DNA from: JAOZHU01 sp964506435
Lineage (GTDB): Archaea; Thermoproteota; Bathyarchaeia; Bathyarchaeales; Bathycorpusculaceae
Assembly: GCA_964506435.1 (NCBI GenBank)
Contig: CAZDLK010000002.1
Coordinates: 39,923-103,922 of the forward strand
Direction of reading: 5' to 3'
DNA length: 64,000 nucleotides
A program made the translations under genes and the position numbers. Of the stretch, positions 1-8,487 are shown piece after piece. The notes beneath the pieces were generated by a model that saw only the letters and a program-made list of their open reading frames with translations, did not search any database and was not told the DNA's origin. Every line of letters starts with the position of its first letter. Within the stretch, counting starts at the first letter, position 1.

Positions 1-960
1 CAGATAAAACAAGTCATCAACGACAGCAGCCTTTGCGATAAGCCTGTCAGTCGGCGCAGCTGTTCCAGTCGTCCAAGTGCCGCTTGCTGGGTTGTAAATG
101 TCTGTTCGGTTTTCATCAAAAAAGTAAATCCGTTTAGGAGCTTTCACACCGGTTGTTGCGCCCGCCGTTGCTGCGTGACCTACAGGTGTAACGTCGCCAA
201 TACTCCAACTGTCACTTGCCGGGTCATAGGTCAGGATGACGTTTTGCCAGTCAGCATTTGGGTCTTCGCCTAAAACGTATATTTTGTTGTCAACAACCGC
301 TGAAGCGGGACATGAAACATTAAGAGGTGCGGGTGTTTTTGTTGTCCACGAATTGGTTTCAGGGTCGTAAACCTCGTTTAAGTTGAAATTTTTCCAGAGG
401 TCTGTCATTGTGTGCCCGCCGATTACGTAGATTTTTCCGTTCACAATGTTTGTGGCTGCGGAAAATCTAGGCGTCAGCATTGAAGCCTTAGTCTCCCATG
501 TATCCATAGCTGGGTCATAGACTTCGTTTGCGCCTACATCGTAGTATTCAGTTTTCCAATCGTATGATTCTGGACCATAGAACACGATTGCACCGTTGTA
601 CCCGCCGATGCAGTAAATCTTGCCCTGATATACGGCTGTACCGAAAAGAGCACGAGAAGTGGGCATGGAAGCCTTTGAAACCCACGAATCTAAGACGGGG
701 TCGTAAGCCTCAGTTACGTTTACAACATTATTAGTCATGCCCGTTCCTGTCATGCAGTTGCCCGTCTCAGAGCCTTCGTCGCCGCCGATGGCGTAAATCT
801 TCCCGTCAACCACTGCAACTCCCAAATAAGCTCGTGCCACAGTCATCGGAGTCTTCGACACCCATGTATCCGCAGAAGACGCAGAAACAGACGTGTACGT
901 GACTGTACAGGAAACTGTTAGGAAGATGAGAGCAAATGGCAGAAAAACGCTTTTTCTCAT
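1..960 (-). CDS. Secreted kelch-repeat surface protein (C-terminus beyond window)
   Basis: The reading frame opens with ATG at 960 and runs off the left edge, so only the first 320 codons are visible. It starts with a signal peptide (RKSVFLPFALIFLTVS) and continues with kelch repeats of the form W-x-x-K-(A/T)-(P/S)-M followed by G-K-I-Y-x-I-G-G, at least five of them, predicting a beta-propeller outside the cell. Its ATG overlaps the stop of the upstream beta-helix gene (ATGA at 957-960), so it is the fourth, translationally coupled gene of a leftward operon. By analogy with the kelch gene at 25.5 kb the missing end probably holds a single membrane anchor. Ligand unknown; kelch folds usually mediate binding, though some are enzymes. 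Confidence 0.85.
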   Translation of the reverse strand, partial: MRKSVFLPFALIFLTVSCTVTYTSVSASSADTWVSKTPMTVARAYLGVAVVDGKIYAIGGDEGSETGNCMTGTGMTNNVVNVTEAYDPVLDSWVSKASMPTSRALFGTAVYQGKIYCIGGYNGAIVFYGPESYDWKTEYYDVGANEVYDPAMDTWETKASMLTPRFSAATNIVNGKIYVIGGHTMTDLWKNFNLNEVYDPETNSWTTKTPAPLNVSCPASAVVDNKIYVLGEDPNADWQNVILTYDPASDSWSIGDVTPVGHAATAGATTGVKAPKRIYFFDENRTDIYNPASGTWTTGTAAPTDRLIAKAAVVDDLFYL

Positions 961-2087
961 AATTTTTCCTCCTTTGTTTTCTTCCCGCGTTTCTTGCGGT
1001 AAACTAGCAAACCAGCAGCCACAATAACAGCGGGTACAGAAGTAACAAAAACGGGGACCGTTGGGAAAGGTTCTGGTTGAGGTTCTGGAGAAGATACTGT
1101 TGACGAGGGCTCTGGAGTAGCTGAAAGTGTCGGCGAAGGAGATGAAACGGAAGAGATTTCAAATGGTTTCATTAGCGGGTAGTTATCTTGGTTGTTCTCG
1201 TCAATAACATAAGGAGTGTCTCCTACTGAATTCCCGTCATTGTCGGTTCCGTTGTAGTCGCTCCAGTAGTTTTCGTTAATGGTGTTTACCGAAACATTGT
1301 ACCCAAATGTCAGTGCATATGTTTCATTAGCTGAAAATTGAACGGTGTTACCAACATAATTATTGTTGGATATAGTATTCCTGTTAGAAGCATAGATGGT
1401 TGTTCCGTATCCTGAATGTGATATGTTATTTCCCAGTATTGTGTTATCGTTTGAATATTGAAATCTGATGGCTACGTCTTGGCAGTTTGTTATCGTATTT
1501 CCTGTAACAGTATTATTATTGCTGCTTTGCCAAATCTGGATTCCCTCAACGCACGAGTCAATGTAATTCTCATTCACCAAATTATTGCTTGAATAGCTTA
1601 GTTGGATAGCGGATGAAAGCCCGATTGACTCGAAAATATTTCCAGTGATACTATTATTATCGCCGTGGACTAATATTACGCCATGCTGACCGCCAGCTAT
1701 CCTGTTTCCTGAAATATCAGAGTTATTAGAACCCATCTGGATTCCAGCATAACCATAAAGCAACGTGAACCCAGAAACTGATACGCCATCACACTGTATA
1801 GTTATAGGTACTCTGTATCCTTCAGGAGAATTTCCATCAATTATTGTTGCATCCCTATCTTCTCCAATCAAAGATAATGATTTGTTAATTCCAAGATTCT
1901 CATGGTAAGTACCTTTCCTTACGTAAATTGTATCGCCTTTTGACGCATTGCCAATAGCGTCTTGGATAGAAGCATAATCATCTGGAACAATGATTGTTTT
2001 AGGCTCAGCAGAAACGAGCAAAGGCGTGACACAGCATGAAACAGCTAAGAAGACGACAAACAGCACCAGAGCAGCATGGCTCCTCAT
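957..2087 (-). CDS. Secreted NosD-like right-handed beta-helix protein with C-terminal anchor
   Basis: A 376-residue protein with signal peptide (residues 1-27), then a segment typical of NosD/pectate-lyase-like surface proteins (TIIVPDDYASIQDAI, about 31-45) and many short Asn-rich turns (NNSITGN, SNNNTVTGN, NDNTILGN) that mark a parallel beta-helix to about residue 310. A Ser/Pro/Glu-rich stalk leads to EPFPTVPV, one membrane helix and a Lys-rich tail (YRKKRGKK). The start ATG at 2087 has a GGAGGGGAAC Shine-Dalgarno sequence inside the preceding gene and both gene ends overlap by ATGA, so it is the third gene of the operon. Such proteins bind or cleave polysaccharides in some organisms; no catalytic site was identified here. 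Confidence 0.85.
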   Translation of the reverse strand: MRSHAALVLFVVFLAVSCCVTPLLVSAEPKTIIVPDDYASIQDAIGNASKGDTIYVRKGTYHENLGINKSLSLIGEDRDATIIDGNSPEGYRVPITIQCDGVSVSGFTLLYGYAGIQMGSNNSDISGNRIAGGQHGVILVHGDNNSITGNIFESIGLSSAIQLSYSSNNLVNENYIDSCVEGIQIWQSSNNNTVTGNTITNCQDVAIRFQYSNDNTILGNNISHSGYGTTIYASNRNTISNNNYVGNTVQFSANETYALTFGYNVSVNTINENYWSDYNGTDNDGNSVGDTPYVIDENNQDNYPLMKPFEISSVSSPSPTLSATPEPSSTVSSPEPQPEPFPTVPVFVTSVPAVIVAAGLLVYRKKRGKKTKEEKL

Positions 2088-3400
2088 GGGTGTTCCCCTC
2101 CTCGTTTACGTTTTTTGAAGTAAACCAGCAAACCAGCACCCGCCGCAACAATTGCAATTAAGAATGCGGACGCGACGGGAACAGTGGGGAAGGGCTCTGA
2201 CGCCGTTACGGTGAAATGAATTGTTTCGGATACTCCCATGTTACCGTAAGTGTCGATAGCGTAGACAGTGACGTTGTGCAAGCCAGTAGACAAGCCTGTG
2301 AGGGTGAAGTTGCCCGTAACTGTTGCGTTTTCCGCGCAGTCAAGACTGTAATCTGTCTGGTTAAATGGTTTATCCACGGTGAAAATGAAGGAGATGCTGG
2401 TTTCGTTGTAGCTCTGGTTCAGAGGCGACAAAACGGATATTTTCGGCGGTATTGCCCTAAGCAGGTAGTCGCCAAGGTCAAGAGGCCGCAAGAGTGGGTA
2501 GTGGTCGGTGTTTGCTGCGTATTGAGCGTTTATCTTGGTCCAGTGATCCTTTGCTTCTTGTCTACTGAGAGTTGAAGGGTCAACGTAGTTGTCGGGTTTT
2601 ACAAAGTAGGGTGTATCACCTACACCAGTGCTGTCTTTCTCAGTTGCGTTGGGGTATCTTGTCTGGTAATCGCTCCAGTAGTTCCCAAAATGTTGGCCGT
2701 CGTCCCAAATGTTGAACGATGGCAAAGAATGCCCATAGTAACCTTGATCTTGAATTAGAATTTCGTTGTTGAGAAAGTTGTTATGGTAAATGCGGTTATT
2801 TGAGCTATCATAGATGATGAATGTAATGGAGGATTCTATGAAGTTATTTTCAACTATTTGGTTATTTGAGCATTTTTTGGGGTTCAAGCTTAGAAGAATT
2901 ATGCCAACTCTGTTGCCGTATAGGTTATTGCCTTCTATGCTGTTTGAACTTGCGTCATGAAGTGCTATTGCAGCGGTTGTTTGTGAAAGAGCATAGATGC
3001 CGTTGTCTATGCCACTTATGGTGTTGTTTGAAATTGTGTTTGACGCCCCGATTATTTGGATACCGATTGCGCCGCCAGTGATTAAGAAGTTGGTAACGGT
3101 GACGCCTGAAACACCTTTTAATGTTATTCCAATACTAAAGATTGAAGGGACAGCCAGTCTATGATTGCCTCCGTTAAGCACTATGTTGTCTTTGTTTACC
3201 GTTATACTCCCATTAACGTCGCTTGTCAATGAATAAACGTTGCCTGTTCGCTTCAGGGGCGCAGTTGACGGACTCACGCTTCCAGAAGCATCGATAGTGA
3301 TTTCGCCGTCATATTCAGCTATAGCAGGTTTGGCTTCAACATGTAAGAACACCGCCAAAAAAGCTATAGTAAGCAGTAAAACAGCAGTTTTCCTAATCAT
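2084..3400 (-). CDS. Secreted beta-helix protein with Ig-like domain and C-terminal anchor
   Basis: A 438-residue protein with a signal peptide (1-28). Residues about 60-250 carry NosD-type beta-helix repeats (GASNTISNNTISG, NRIYHNNF, NYWSDYQTRYPN). Residues about 315-400 resemble the small beta-sandwich seen in the next upstream protein (PPKISVLSPLNQSYNETSIS ... STGLHNVTVYAIDTYGN). The end is EPFPTVPV, one membrane helix and YFKKRKRGG. It is the second gene of the four-gene operon, overlapping both neighbours by ATGA. The two domains suggest a cell-surface protein binding extracellular polymers or partners; no enzyme activity can be assigned. Confidence 0.85.
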   Translation of the reverse strand: MIRKTAVLLLTIAFLAVFLHVEAKPAIAEYDGEITIDASGSVSPSTAPLKRTGNVYSLTSDVNGSITVNKDNIVLNGGNHRLAVPSIFSIGITLKGVSGVTVTNFLITGGAIGIQIIGASNTISNNTISGIDNGIYALSQTTAAIALHDASSNSIEGNNLYGNRVGIILLSLNPKKCSNNQIVENNFIESSITFIIYDSSNNRIYHNNFLNNEILIQDQGYYGHSLPSFNIWDDGQHFGNYWSDYQTRYPNATEKDSTGVGDTPYFVKPDNYVDPSTLSRQEAKDHWTKINAQYAANTDHYPLLRPLDLGDYLLRAIPPKISVLSPLNQSYNETSISFIFTVDKPFNQTDYSLDCAENATVTGNFTLTGLSTGLHNVTVYAIDTYGNMGVSETIHFTVTASEPFPTVPVASAFLIAIVAAGAGLLVYFKKRKRGGEHP

Positions 3401-4257
3401 AAGTGCTCAGCCTCACGTTTGCGCTTCTTGAAGAAAACTAGCAGAGTTGCACTTACTATAGCTACTGATGCTACGGGGGCTATAGGCATCGTTGTTGGGG
3501 AAGGTTCAGGCTCGGCAATGGTGAAGCATACGGTACCAGAAGAACCAACGTTTTCCGCTTCATCCCAAGCGTAAACTGCCACGTTATGAACCCCAACGGA
3601 CAAACCAGACAAGGTTGTATTGCCAGCAATCGTCACATTATCCTGTGCATCTAAGCTGTATTGAATCTGGGATGCCGCCTCGTTCACTGTGAAGCTCAAT
3701 GGAATATCATATGTGAAATATGTTTTGTTTTCCACTGACAAAACCGAAACATTTGGAGGCATAGTATTGATTGTGAAATTAACGCTTGAAAAATTGGTAC
3801 TGTTAAACGCGTGCATAGCGGCTCTTCTTATGTACGTGCCCTCTTCAAGTGCATAAACCGTTATTGTATGTTTTCCTTCAGGTACGGTAAGTTCACAAAG
3901 CGAGTACTCCAGTCTCTTGTGTACATCCAAAACATCGTGGACAGGGTCATAAAACTGGTAAACGTAAGTTCGGTTTTTATTCCAATCTGATGTGTAATAC
4001 ACTTTGCTTATCGACGTATAGAAAGCGGTTGTTGACTTACCTACTTCTGCTTTGAAGTTGATGGTAACGTTGTTTCCGTTGACAACTGTGCTGAGTATTT
4101 CGATTGTAGGCGGGTTAGTGCTCTCGTCCGGTAGAACATCTTCCCCAAATGGAAACGGGTTAGGATTAGCTGTCGCAAAATTAACAAACTGAGTTCCAGC
4201 TACCGCTGAGAATAGAAGCGCCCAGATAACTGTTAGCACCAATGCCTTTCTCTTCAT
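3397..4257 (-). CDS. Secreted Ig-like surface protein, first gene of surface operon
   Basis: ATG at 4257 is preferred over an upstream in-frame TTG at 4266. The protein has a signal peptide, two beta-sandwich-like segments (PPTIEILSTVVNGNNVTINF and PPNVSVLSVENKTYFTYDIP) and many N-glycosylation-type sites (NXS/T). A short Pro stalk (EPEPSPTTMP) precedes one membrane helix and the tail FFKKRKREAEHL. The middle part (VYYTSDWNKNRTYVYQF) does not resemble a domain I can name. It is the promoter-proximal gene; its upstream region holds two tandem TCAAG-type dyads also found before the kelch gene at 26.8 kb, so the two units are probably co-regulated. Confidence 0.85.
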   Translation of the reverse strand: MKRKALVLTVIWALLFSAVAGTQFVNFATANPNPFPFGEDVLPDESTNPPTIEILSTVVNGNNVTINFKAEVGKSTTAFYTSISKVYYTSDWNKNRTYVYQFYDPVHDVLDVHKRLEYSLCELTVPEGKHTITVYALEEGTYIRRAAMHAFNSTNFSSVNFTINTMPPNVSVLSVENKTYFTYDIPLSFTVNEAASQIQYSLDAQDNVTIAGNTTLSGLSVGVHNVAVYAWDEAENVGSSGTVCFTIAEPEPSPTTMPIAPVASVAIVSATLLVFFKKRKREAEHL

Positions 4258-4304
4258 ACACACCAAACTATTAGGGGGCTATTAATGCTGTAAAAGCGTT
4301 TTTA

Positions 4305-4352
4305 TCAAGGTTTCTTGACTAAACGGGCTTTTTGCCAGTCAAAGTTTCTTGA
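4305..4352 (-). promoter_or_regulatory. Tandem dyad operator and promoter of the surface operon
   Basis: Two inverted repeats lie in tandem: TCAAGGTTTCTTGA at 4305-4318 and TCAAAGTTTCTTGA at 4339-4352 (centres 34 bp apart, about three helical turns). On the minus strand an A/T-rich TATA-like run (GATAAAAACG) borders the proximal dyad, about 45 bp before the start codon. The same arrangement recurs at 26819-26864. No regulator gene lies beside it. The dyad pair is seen directly; its role is inferred. Confidence 0.65.
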
Positions 4353-4361
4353 CAAACAGCA

Positions 4362-4491
4362 TTTGGAGCCTAATAGTCAATCTATGCAGAAAAATAGGAG
4401 GGGGAGGGGTCGCTATTGGCTGATTTTCACGCCATTAGCATGTTGAAAACGCCAAGCCTATTTGGAGCCTATTAGAAATAGTATGCAGAAA
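4362..4491. repeat. Imperfect 31-bp direct repeat in an intergenic region
   Basis: Units at 4362-4392 and 4461-4491 begin TTTGGAGCCT and end TATGCAGAAA, match at about 25 of 31 positions and lie 99 bp apart. The rest of 4267-4675 has no convincing gene; a TATA-like stretch (TTTATAGTATAAATAAG) sits near 4530-4546 and could serve the rightward gene at 4676. The function of the repeat is unknown. Confidence 0.5.
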
Positions 4492-4675
4492 CCTATAATG
4501 GGTAGGTCTACACCGTTTCTTCCGCAGCTATTTATAGTATAAATAAGGGGGCTATAGTTTTTGCCGAGCATAAAGCTGCAGCTTATCACTCTGATGACTT
4601 TGAGGGAATTGGATAAAACATATCTAATCGTAGAGCAACATTTCTCTTCGCGTTCAACGTCTGGTGCAGAAACCA

Positions 4676-5764
4676 ATGGATGCAACTAAACCGAAACCAA
4701 AAGTAACTCGCAAAACAGTACTGCTGCCAATCATAGGTTTAGCTGCGTTCTTCCTGTACATTTACCTCTTCAACGTCGACATCCTAGAAATAATCGCCAC
4801 TGCACAGCGCGCTGACCCAGTGATTTTCTCCGCAGCCATACTAGTCAGCTTGGCAGAAGTGCTCTTTTATGCCATTTCATGGCGCACGCTGCTTAGTTCG
4901 CTGCAAGTGAAAATTTCCGTCATCAAATCCTACCTTTTCGTCTGGTACGGAATCTTCATGGACATAATAGTTCCAGCTGAATCCGTAAGCGGAGAAGTCT
5001 GCAGAGTATACTTGGTCACAAGGGAACAAGACGGCACAAGCGGCAAAACAATAGCCTCACTTGTTCTGCACAGGCTGCTAGGCATGGGAATAAACGTTGC
5101 AGCGCTGATAATAGGCTTCGTTTTGCTTCTCGGAGAAACAGAAATCAACCAAGTCATTTTCAACCTCATCCTGTTCTTCACAGCAACCATCGCAGCCATC
5201 CTGATCCTCATCATACTGCTCTCTTTCAAAGAAAACCTCAGCCTAAAAGTAATCAAAGCGCTGATACGCGTTGGCGACTTCATCACAAGAGGCAAATGGA
5301 AACTATTCAACAAGATTAAGGAAGAAATACACGAAGCAACGAAAATGTTCCATGATTCCATGCAGGAATACCGACGCAAACCCCGAGCAGTCACCGCATC
5401 GTTGATTCTGCTTGCAGTAAACTGGACCTGCAGCTTAAGCATACCATACCTCGTGTTTCTGGCACTTGGATTTCCAGTGTCATGGAGCGTAATTCTGATA
5501 ACTTCATCCATAGTTGTAGCCGTCAAATCCATACCAATAGGCGTACCCTTTGAAGTTGGGCTTCCAGAAATCACAATGACTACACTTTACGCCGCAATGC
5601 TAGGCACAGACCCACAAACCGCAGCAATATGCGCCACAGTAACCATCCTATCCAGACTCATAACGCTCTGGCTCAGATTCTTCATAGGCTTCATAGCCCA
5701 ACAGTGGATTGAACTGAAACCCATCGTAGCAGCACCAACCACTGCTGCAACGGAAAAAGCCTAA
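4676..5764 (+). CDS. Multi-pass membrane protein, LPG-synthase-TM / flippase-like family
   Basis: A polytopic protein of about 362 residues with some eight hydrophobic segments and the pattern of the UPF0104 / lysylphosphatidylglycerol-synthase transmembrane family, including the conserved region PAESVSGEVCRVYLV (about residues 100-115 counted from the ATG) and a charged cytoplasmic loop (FHDSMQEYRRKPRAV). In archaea, members are often annotated as flippase-like or AglD-related lipid-linked sugar proteins; the substrate here is not known. ATG 4676 is chosen over GTG 4664, four codons upstream; neither has a clear Shine-Dalgarno sequence. It appears to be transcribed alone, 38 bp before the acetyltransferase remnant. 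Confidence 0.75.
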   Translation: MDATKPKPKVTRKTVLLPIIGLAAFFLYIYLFNVDILEIIATAQRADPVIFSAAILVSLAEVLFYAISWRTLLSSLQVKISVIKSYLFVWYGIFMDIIVPAESVSGEVCRVYLVTREQDGTSGKTIASLVLHRLLGMGINVAALIIGFVLLLGETEINQVIFNLILFFTATIAAILILIILLSFKENLSLKVIKALIRVGDFITRGKWKLFNKIKEEIHEATKMFHDSMQEYRRKPRAVTASLILLAVNWTCSLSIPYLVFLALGFPVSWSVILITSSIVVAVKSIPIGVPFEVGLPEITMTTLYAAMLGTDPQTAAICATVTILSRLITLWLRFFIGFIAQQWIELKPIVAAPTTAATEKA

Positions 5765-5802
5765 AATCGCCCCGTGCAACATCATTCTTTTGCGGTTAAG
5801 GC

Positions 5803-6248
5803 ATGGAAATAAAAATCGAAGACGCCTCAATCAGGCTTCTGGACAAACTTTACGACATAGAAAAACAATGCTTCAAACAAGAAGCATTCACCAAACAACA
5901 AATAGCCTATTGCTGACAGACTACAACGCCATCGCATTAACCGCAGAAGTAAACAACGAAACAGCAGGCTTCATAATAAGCAGACTAGACATCACGCGAA
6001 ACACGTTATTCGGGCACATACTCACCATAGACATAGCACCATCTCACCGCCGAAAAGGCATAGCGCAAAAACTACTCCACGAAACAGAAACCATACTCAA
6101 AGCGAAAGGCGCCAAGGAATGCTGCTTGGAAGTACGCGAAGACAACACCGCAGCACTAACATTATACCAAAAAGGATACAAAAAGGCAGGCAAACTCAAC
6201 AAGTACTACGGCAAAAAACATGGCATATACCTCAAAAAAACCCTCTAA
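5803..6248 (+). pseudogene. rimI: RimI-type N-terminal acetyltransferase, broken by a one-base deletion
   Basis: A GNAT-fold protein like archaeal RimI/Ard1, which acetylates protein N-termini. The first frame (ATG 5803) encodes a normal RimI N-terminus (EKQCFKQEAFTKQQIAY) and then hits TGA at 5914. The rest, from LLTDYNAIALTAEV onward, lies in the -1 frame and carries the acetyl-CoA-binding motif RRKGIAQKLL and the C-terminal YYGKKHGIYLKK. Restoring one base near 5908-5911 gives a continuous, full-length product of about 149 residues. This may be a real recent disruption, a sequencing or assembly error in a T/G run, or a recoded gene; sequence alone cannot decide. Confidence 0.75.
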
Positions 6249-6428
6249 ACACAACATCAAATTCAACTTCGCCGCCAAAAACAGGAAAAACAGACAACTT
6301 CAACGCCAACTTAACATTAAAACTACATTTCAAACCTTAAACAAAATGCATGCGGCTCGAGATTTGGACACAAACGTTTAAAAACACTGACGCGATTACC
6401 CTACGCTGAAGGGGGAGATCTGGGAGAC

Positions 6429-6695
6429 TTGCAGCGCAAAACCAAGGAGCAAACCCTCGTTAAAACCATCGTAGTTTTGATACGCAACACGACTTGGCGA
6501 TGCGGAAAACTTGAAAAATCCATTGTTAAGCACCTCTATAAGCGGCACGAAAACTTTGGAAAAGCAAACGTTTCAGTCGGCGACATCATGCAAAACTTGG
6601 ACCTCGCCGGAGAGAAAAAAAGCGAGTTTTTAGACGCCCTCAAGCGGCTGGAAAAACGGAAAATTGTGAAACTGATGCCTCTGCACGCTCCATAA
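6429..6695 (+). CDS. Small hypothetical protein, probably a winged-helix-like fold
   Basis: An 88-residue, basic protein that I do not recognise. The TTG start is preceded by a purine-rich GGGGGAGATCTGGGAGA stretch and a TATA-like GTTTAAAAAC at about 6375-6384. The helix-rich pattern ending LDALKRLEKRKIVKLMPL resembles the recognition helix plus wing of small archaeal DNA-binding proteins, but no family can be named. It converges on the malic enzyme gene. Confidence 0.6.
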   Translation: MQRKTKEQTLVKTIVVLIRNTTWRCGKLEKSIVKHLYKRHENFGKANVSVGDIMQNLDLAGEKKSEFLDALKRLEKRKIVKLMPLHAP

Positions 6696-6749
6696 CCGCA
6701 TGCAACAGGCCTTTTTCGTGCCTATCAAGCTTTCACTGCGACGCAGAGT

Positions 6750-8132
6750 TTACTTTAAGAGCTCTTTTTCAGGTGGAGCCTGCTTTATCAAGCCATGCTT
6801 CATAAGCAAACGGGTTGAGTCTCGGGCATTTTTAATTATCGCTGAAGCACGCTCGTAAAGCTCTTGCTTGCTGGGTTTAACTCTTGCCACGCCCTGCTCA
6901 ATCGACTTAACTGCGCATGCAACAGCTTCTCTGGGAAAAACTTCCCATTCGTCCATTCTGGGCAAGATGTCTTTTTCGTGCATGCCTCTTTCCTCAGCGA
7001 AACGTGCCAGTTCCTGTGCTGCGGCGATGCACATGTCATCTGTAACCGTTTTCGCCTTAACGTCTAGCACGCCGCGGAATATTGCTGGAAAACCCAAACT
7101 GTTATTCACCTGATTAGGAAAGTCGCTTCTGCCCGTTGCCACAATGCGCGCGCCTGCTTCCGCTGCGTCCCAAGGCCAGATTTCAGGAATAGGATTAGCA
7201 CATGCAAAAAGTACAGCGTTGTCTGCCATTGTTTTTATCCACTGTTTTTTTATGGTGTCTGGTCCCGGTTTTGACGCGGCAACCACAGCGTCCACGCCTT
7301 TGAAGGCTTCGGCAGTGTCGCCTGTTCTGCCTTCGGCGTTGGTTTTTTGGGTTAGCTCGTATTTCCACGGGTCTTCTGCCTGTGTTATGTCTGTTCTTCC
7401 CGGGTGGACTATGCCTTTGGTGTCAACCATTATTATGTTGCCTGCTTTTACGCCCCATTTGGTGAGCACGTACGCGGTGCGTATGTTGGCTGCTCCTGAA
7501 CCCATCAGCGTAATAAGAGCTTCGCAGGGTTTTTTGCCTACGATTTTGAAGGCATTAATCAAGCCTGCGAGGATTACTGTGGCGGTTCCCTGCTGGTCGT
7601 CGTGCCAAACTGGAATCTGCAGGCGTTCTCTTGTTTTTTCGAGGATGTGGAAGCATTTGGGTTTTTCAATGTCTTCCAAATTGATGCCGCCGAAAGAAGG
7701 CTCAAGCAATTCGCATGTGCGCACTATCTCGTCTGGGTTTTTGGTTTTTAGGCATATTGGGAACGCGTCTACGCCGCCTAGGTACTTGAACAGTAATGCT
7801 TTGCCTTCCATTACGGGCATGGCGGCTTCGGGTCCTATGTTGCCTAAGCCTAGGACGCGTGTGCCGTCTGTGACTACGGCGACGTAGTTCCAGCGGTTTG
7901 TGAGCTCAAATGATTTGTCTGGGTTTGCTTGGATTTCTCTGCATGGTGTGGCTACGCCTGGTGTGTACCAGACGGCGAAGTCGTCTGTGCTTGTGATGGC
8001 GCATTTGGGTATGACTTGGACTTTGCCTTCGTAGAATTTGTGCATGGGCGATGCTAACATTGCGGGTTTTTTTGCTTTAGCTAATAGTTCTTCCACAGTG
8101 GGTTTGGGTTCTTCTTGTTTTTCGGCGGTCAA
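6750..8132 (-). CDS. NAD(P)-dependent malic enzyme
   Basis: A 460-residue cytoplasmic enzyme converting malate to pyruvate and CO2 with reduction of NAD(P). Catalytic Tyr56 (YTPGV) and Lys111 (MEGKALL) are present, the metal-binding acids lie in NLEDIEKP (Glu153/Asp154) and WHDDQQGT (Asp178/Asp179), and the Rossmann glycine motif is GSGAANIR (211-218). The length fits the short prokaryotic malic enzymes without a fused phosphotransacetylase domain. Monocistronic, leftward. NAD versus NADP preference cannot be told from sequence alone. Confidence 0.93.
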   Translation of the reverse strand: MTAEKQEEPKPTVEELLAKAKKPAMLASPMHKFYEGKVQVIPKCAITSTDDFAVWYTPGVATPCREIQANPDKSFELTNRWNYVAVVTDGTRVLGLGNIGPEAAMPVMEGKALLFKYLGGVDAFPICLKTKNPDEIVRTCELLEPSFGGINLEDIEKPKCFHILEKTRERLQIPVWHDDQQGTATVILAGLINAFKIVGKKPCEALITLMGSGAANIRTAYVLTKWGVKAGNIIMVDTKGIVHPGRTDITQAEDPWKYELTQKTNAEGRTGDTAEAFKGVDAVVAASKPGPDTIKKQWIKTMADNAVLFACANPIPEIWPWDAAEAGARIVATGRSDFPNQVNNSLGFPAIFRGVLDVKAKTVTDDMCIAAAQELARFAEERGMHEKDILPRMDEWEVFPREAVACAVKSIEQGVARVKPSKQELYERASAIIKNARDSTRLLMKHGLIKQAPPEKELLK

Positions 8133-8240
8133 CTTGTTTTTCCCCTTATTAGAAATGGTAAGTGTGGCGCGTATTGTTATAGGTTTTTGTTAGGCTTCAG
8201 GCGCAAGCGAAATGCACGCGAAAATATAATGAGACTTTAT

Positions 8241-8305
8241 TTACCAAAAGCCTTAACCACAAACTTGTGGAGATTTCTCCCGCAAATTCTTCCCCTTCTT
8301 TTTCT
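8241..8305 (+). other. Copy A of a dispersed ~65-bp element (possible small RNA or promoter)
   Basis: The intergenic stretch 8133-8487 has no convincing gene. It holds an element with TACCAAAAGCCTTAA, a short dyad (CCACAA-AC-TTGTGG, 8257-8270), GATTTCTCCCGC and a C/T-rich tract. A second copy lies at 24339-24402. The first motif could be an archaeal BRE/TATA box; the second lies about 20 bp downstream, near an expected transcription start. Confidence 0.4.
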
Positions 8306-8487
8306 GTTTAAGAATATGGATACAATCATATTGAAAAGCAGTGCTTTTCGTTTGGTTAGAGTCAACCGTGACCTTGTTTTCCCTTTTTGCAGTTTTTACT
8401 GGAGAACAATTAAACCCTCTGCGGTGTCACTGCGATTTGAGCTCAGGACAGATGGAGATATCACCAGCAAATCCAATATTTTTGACT

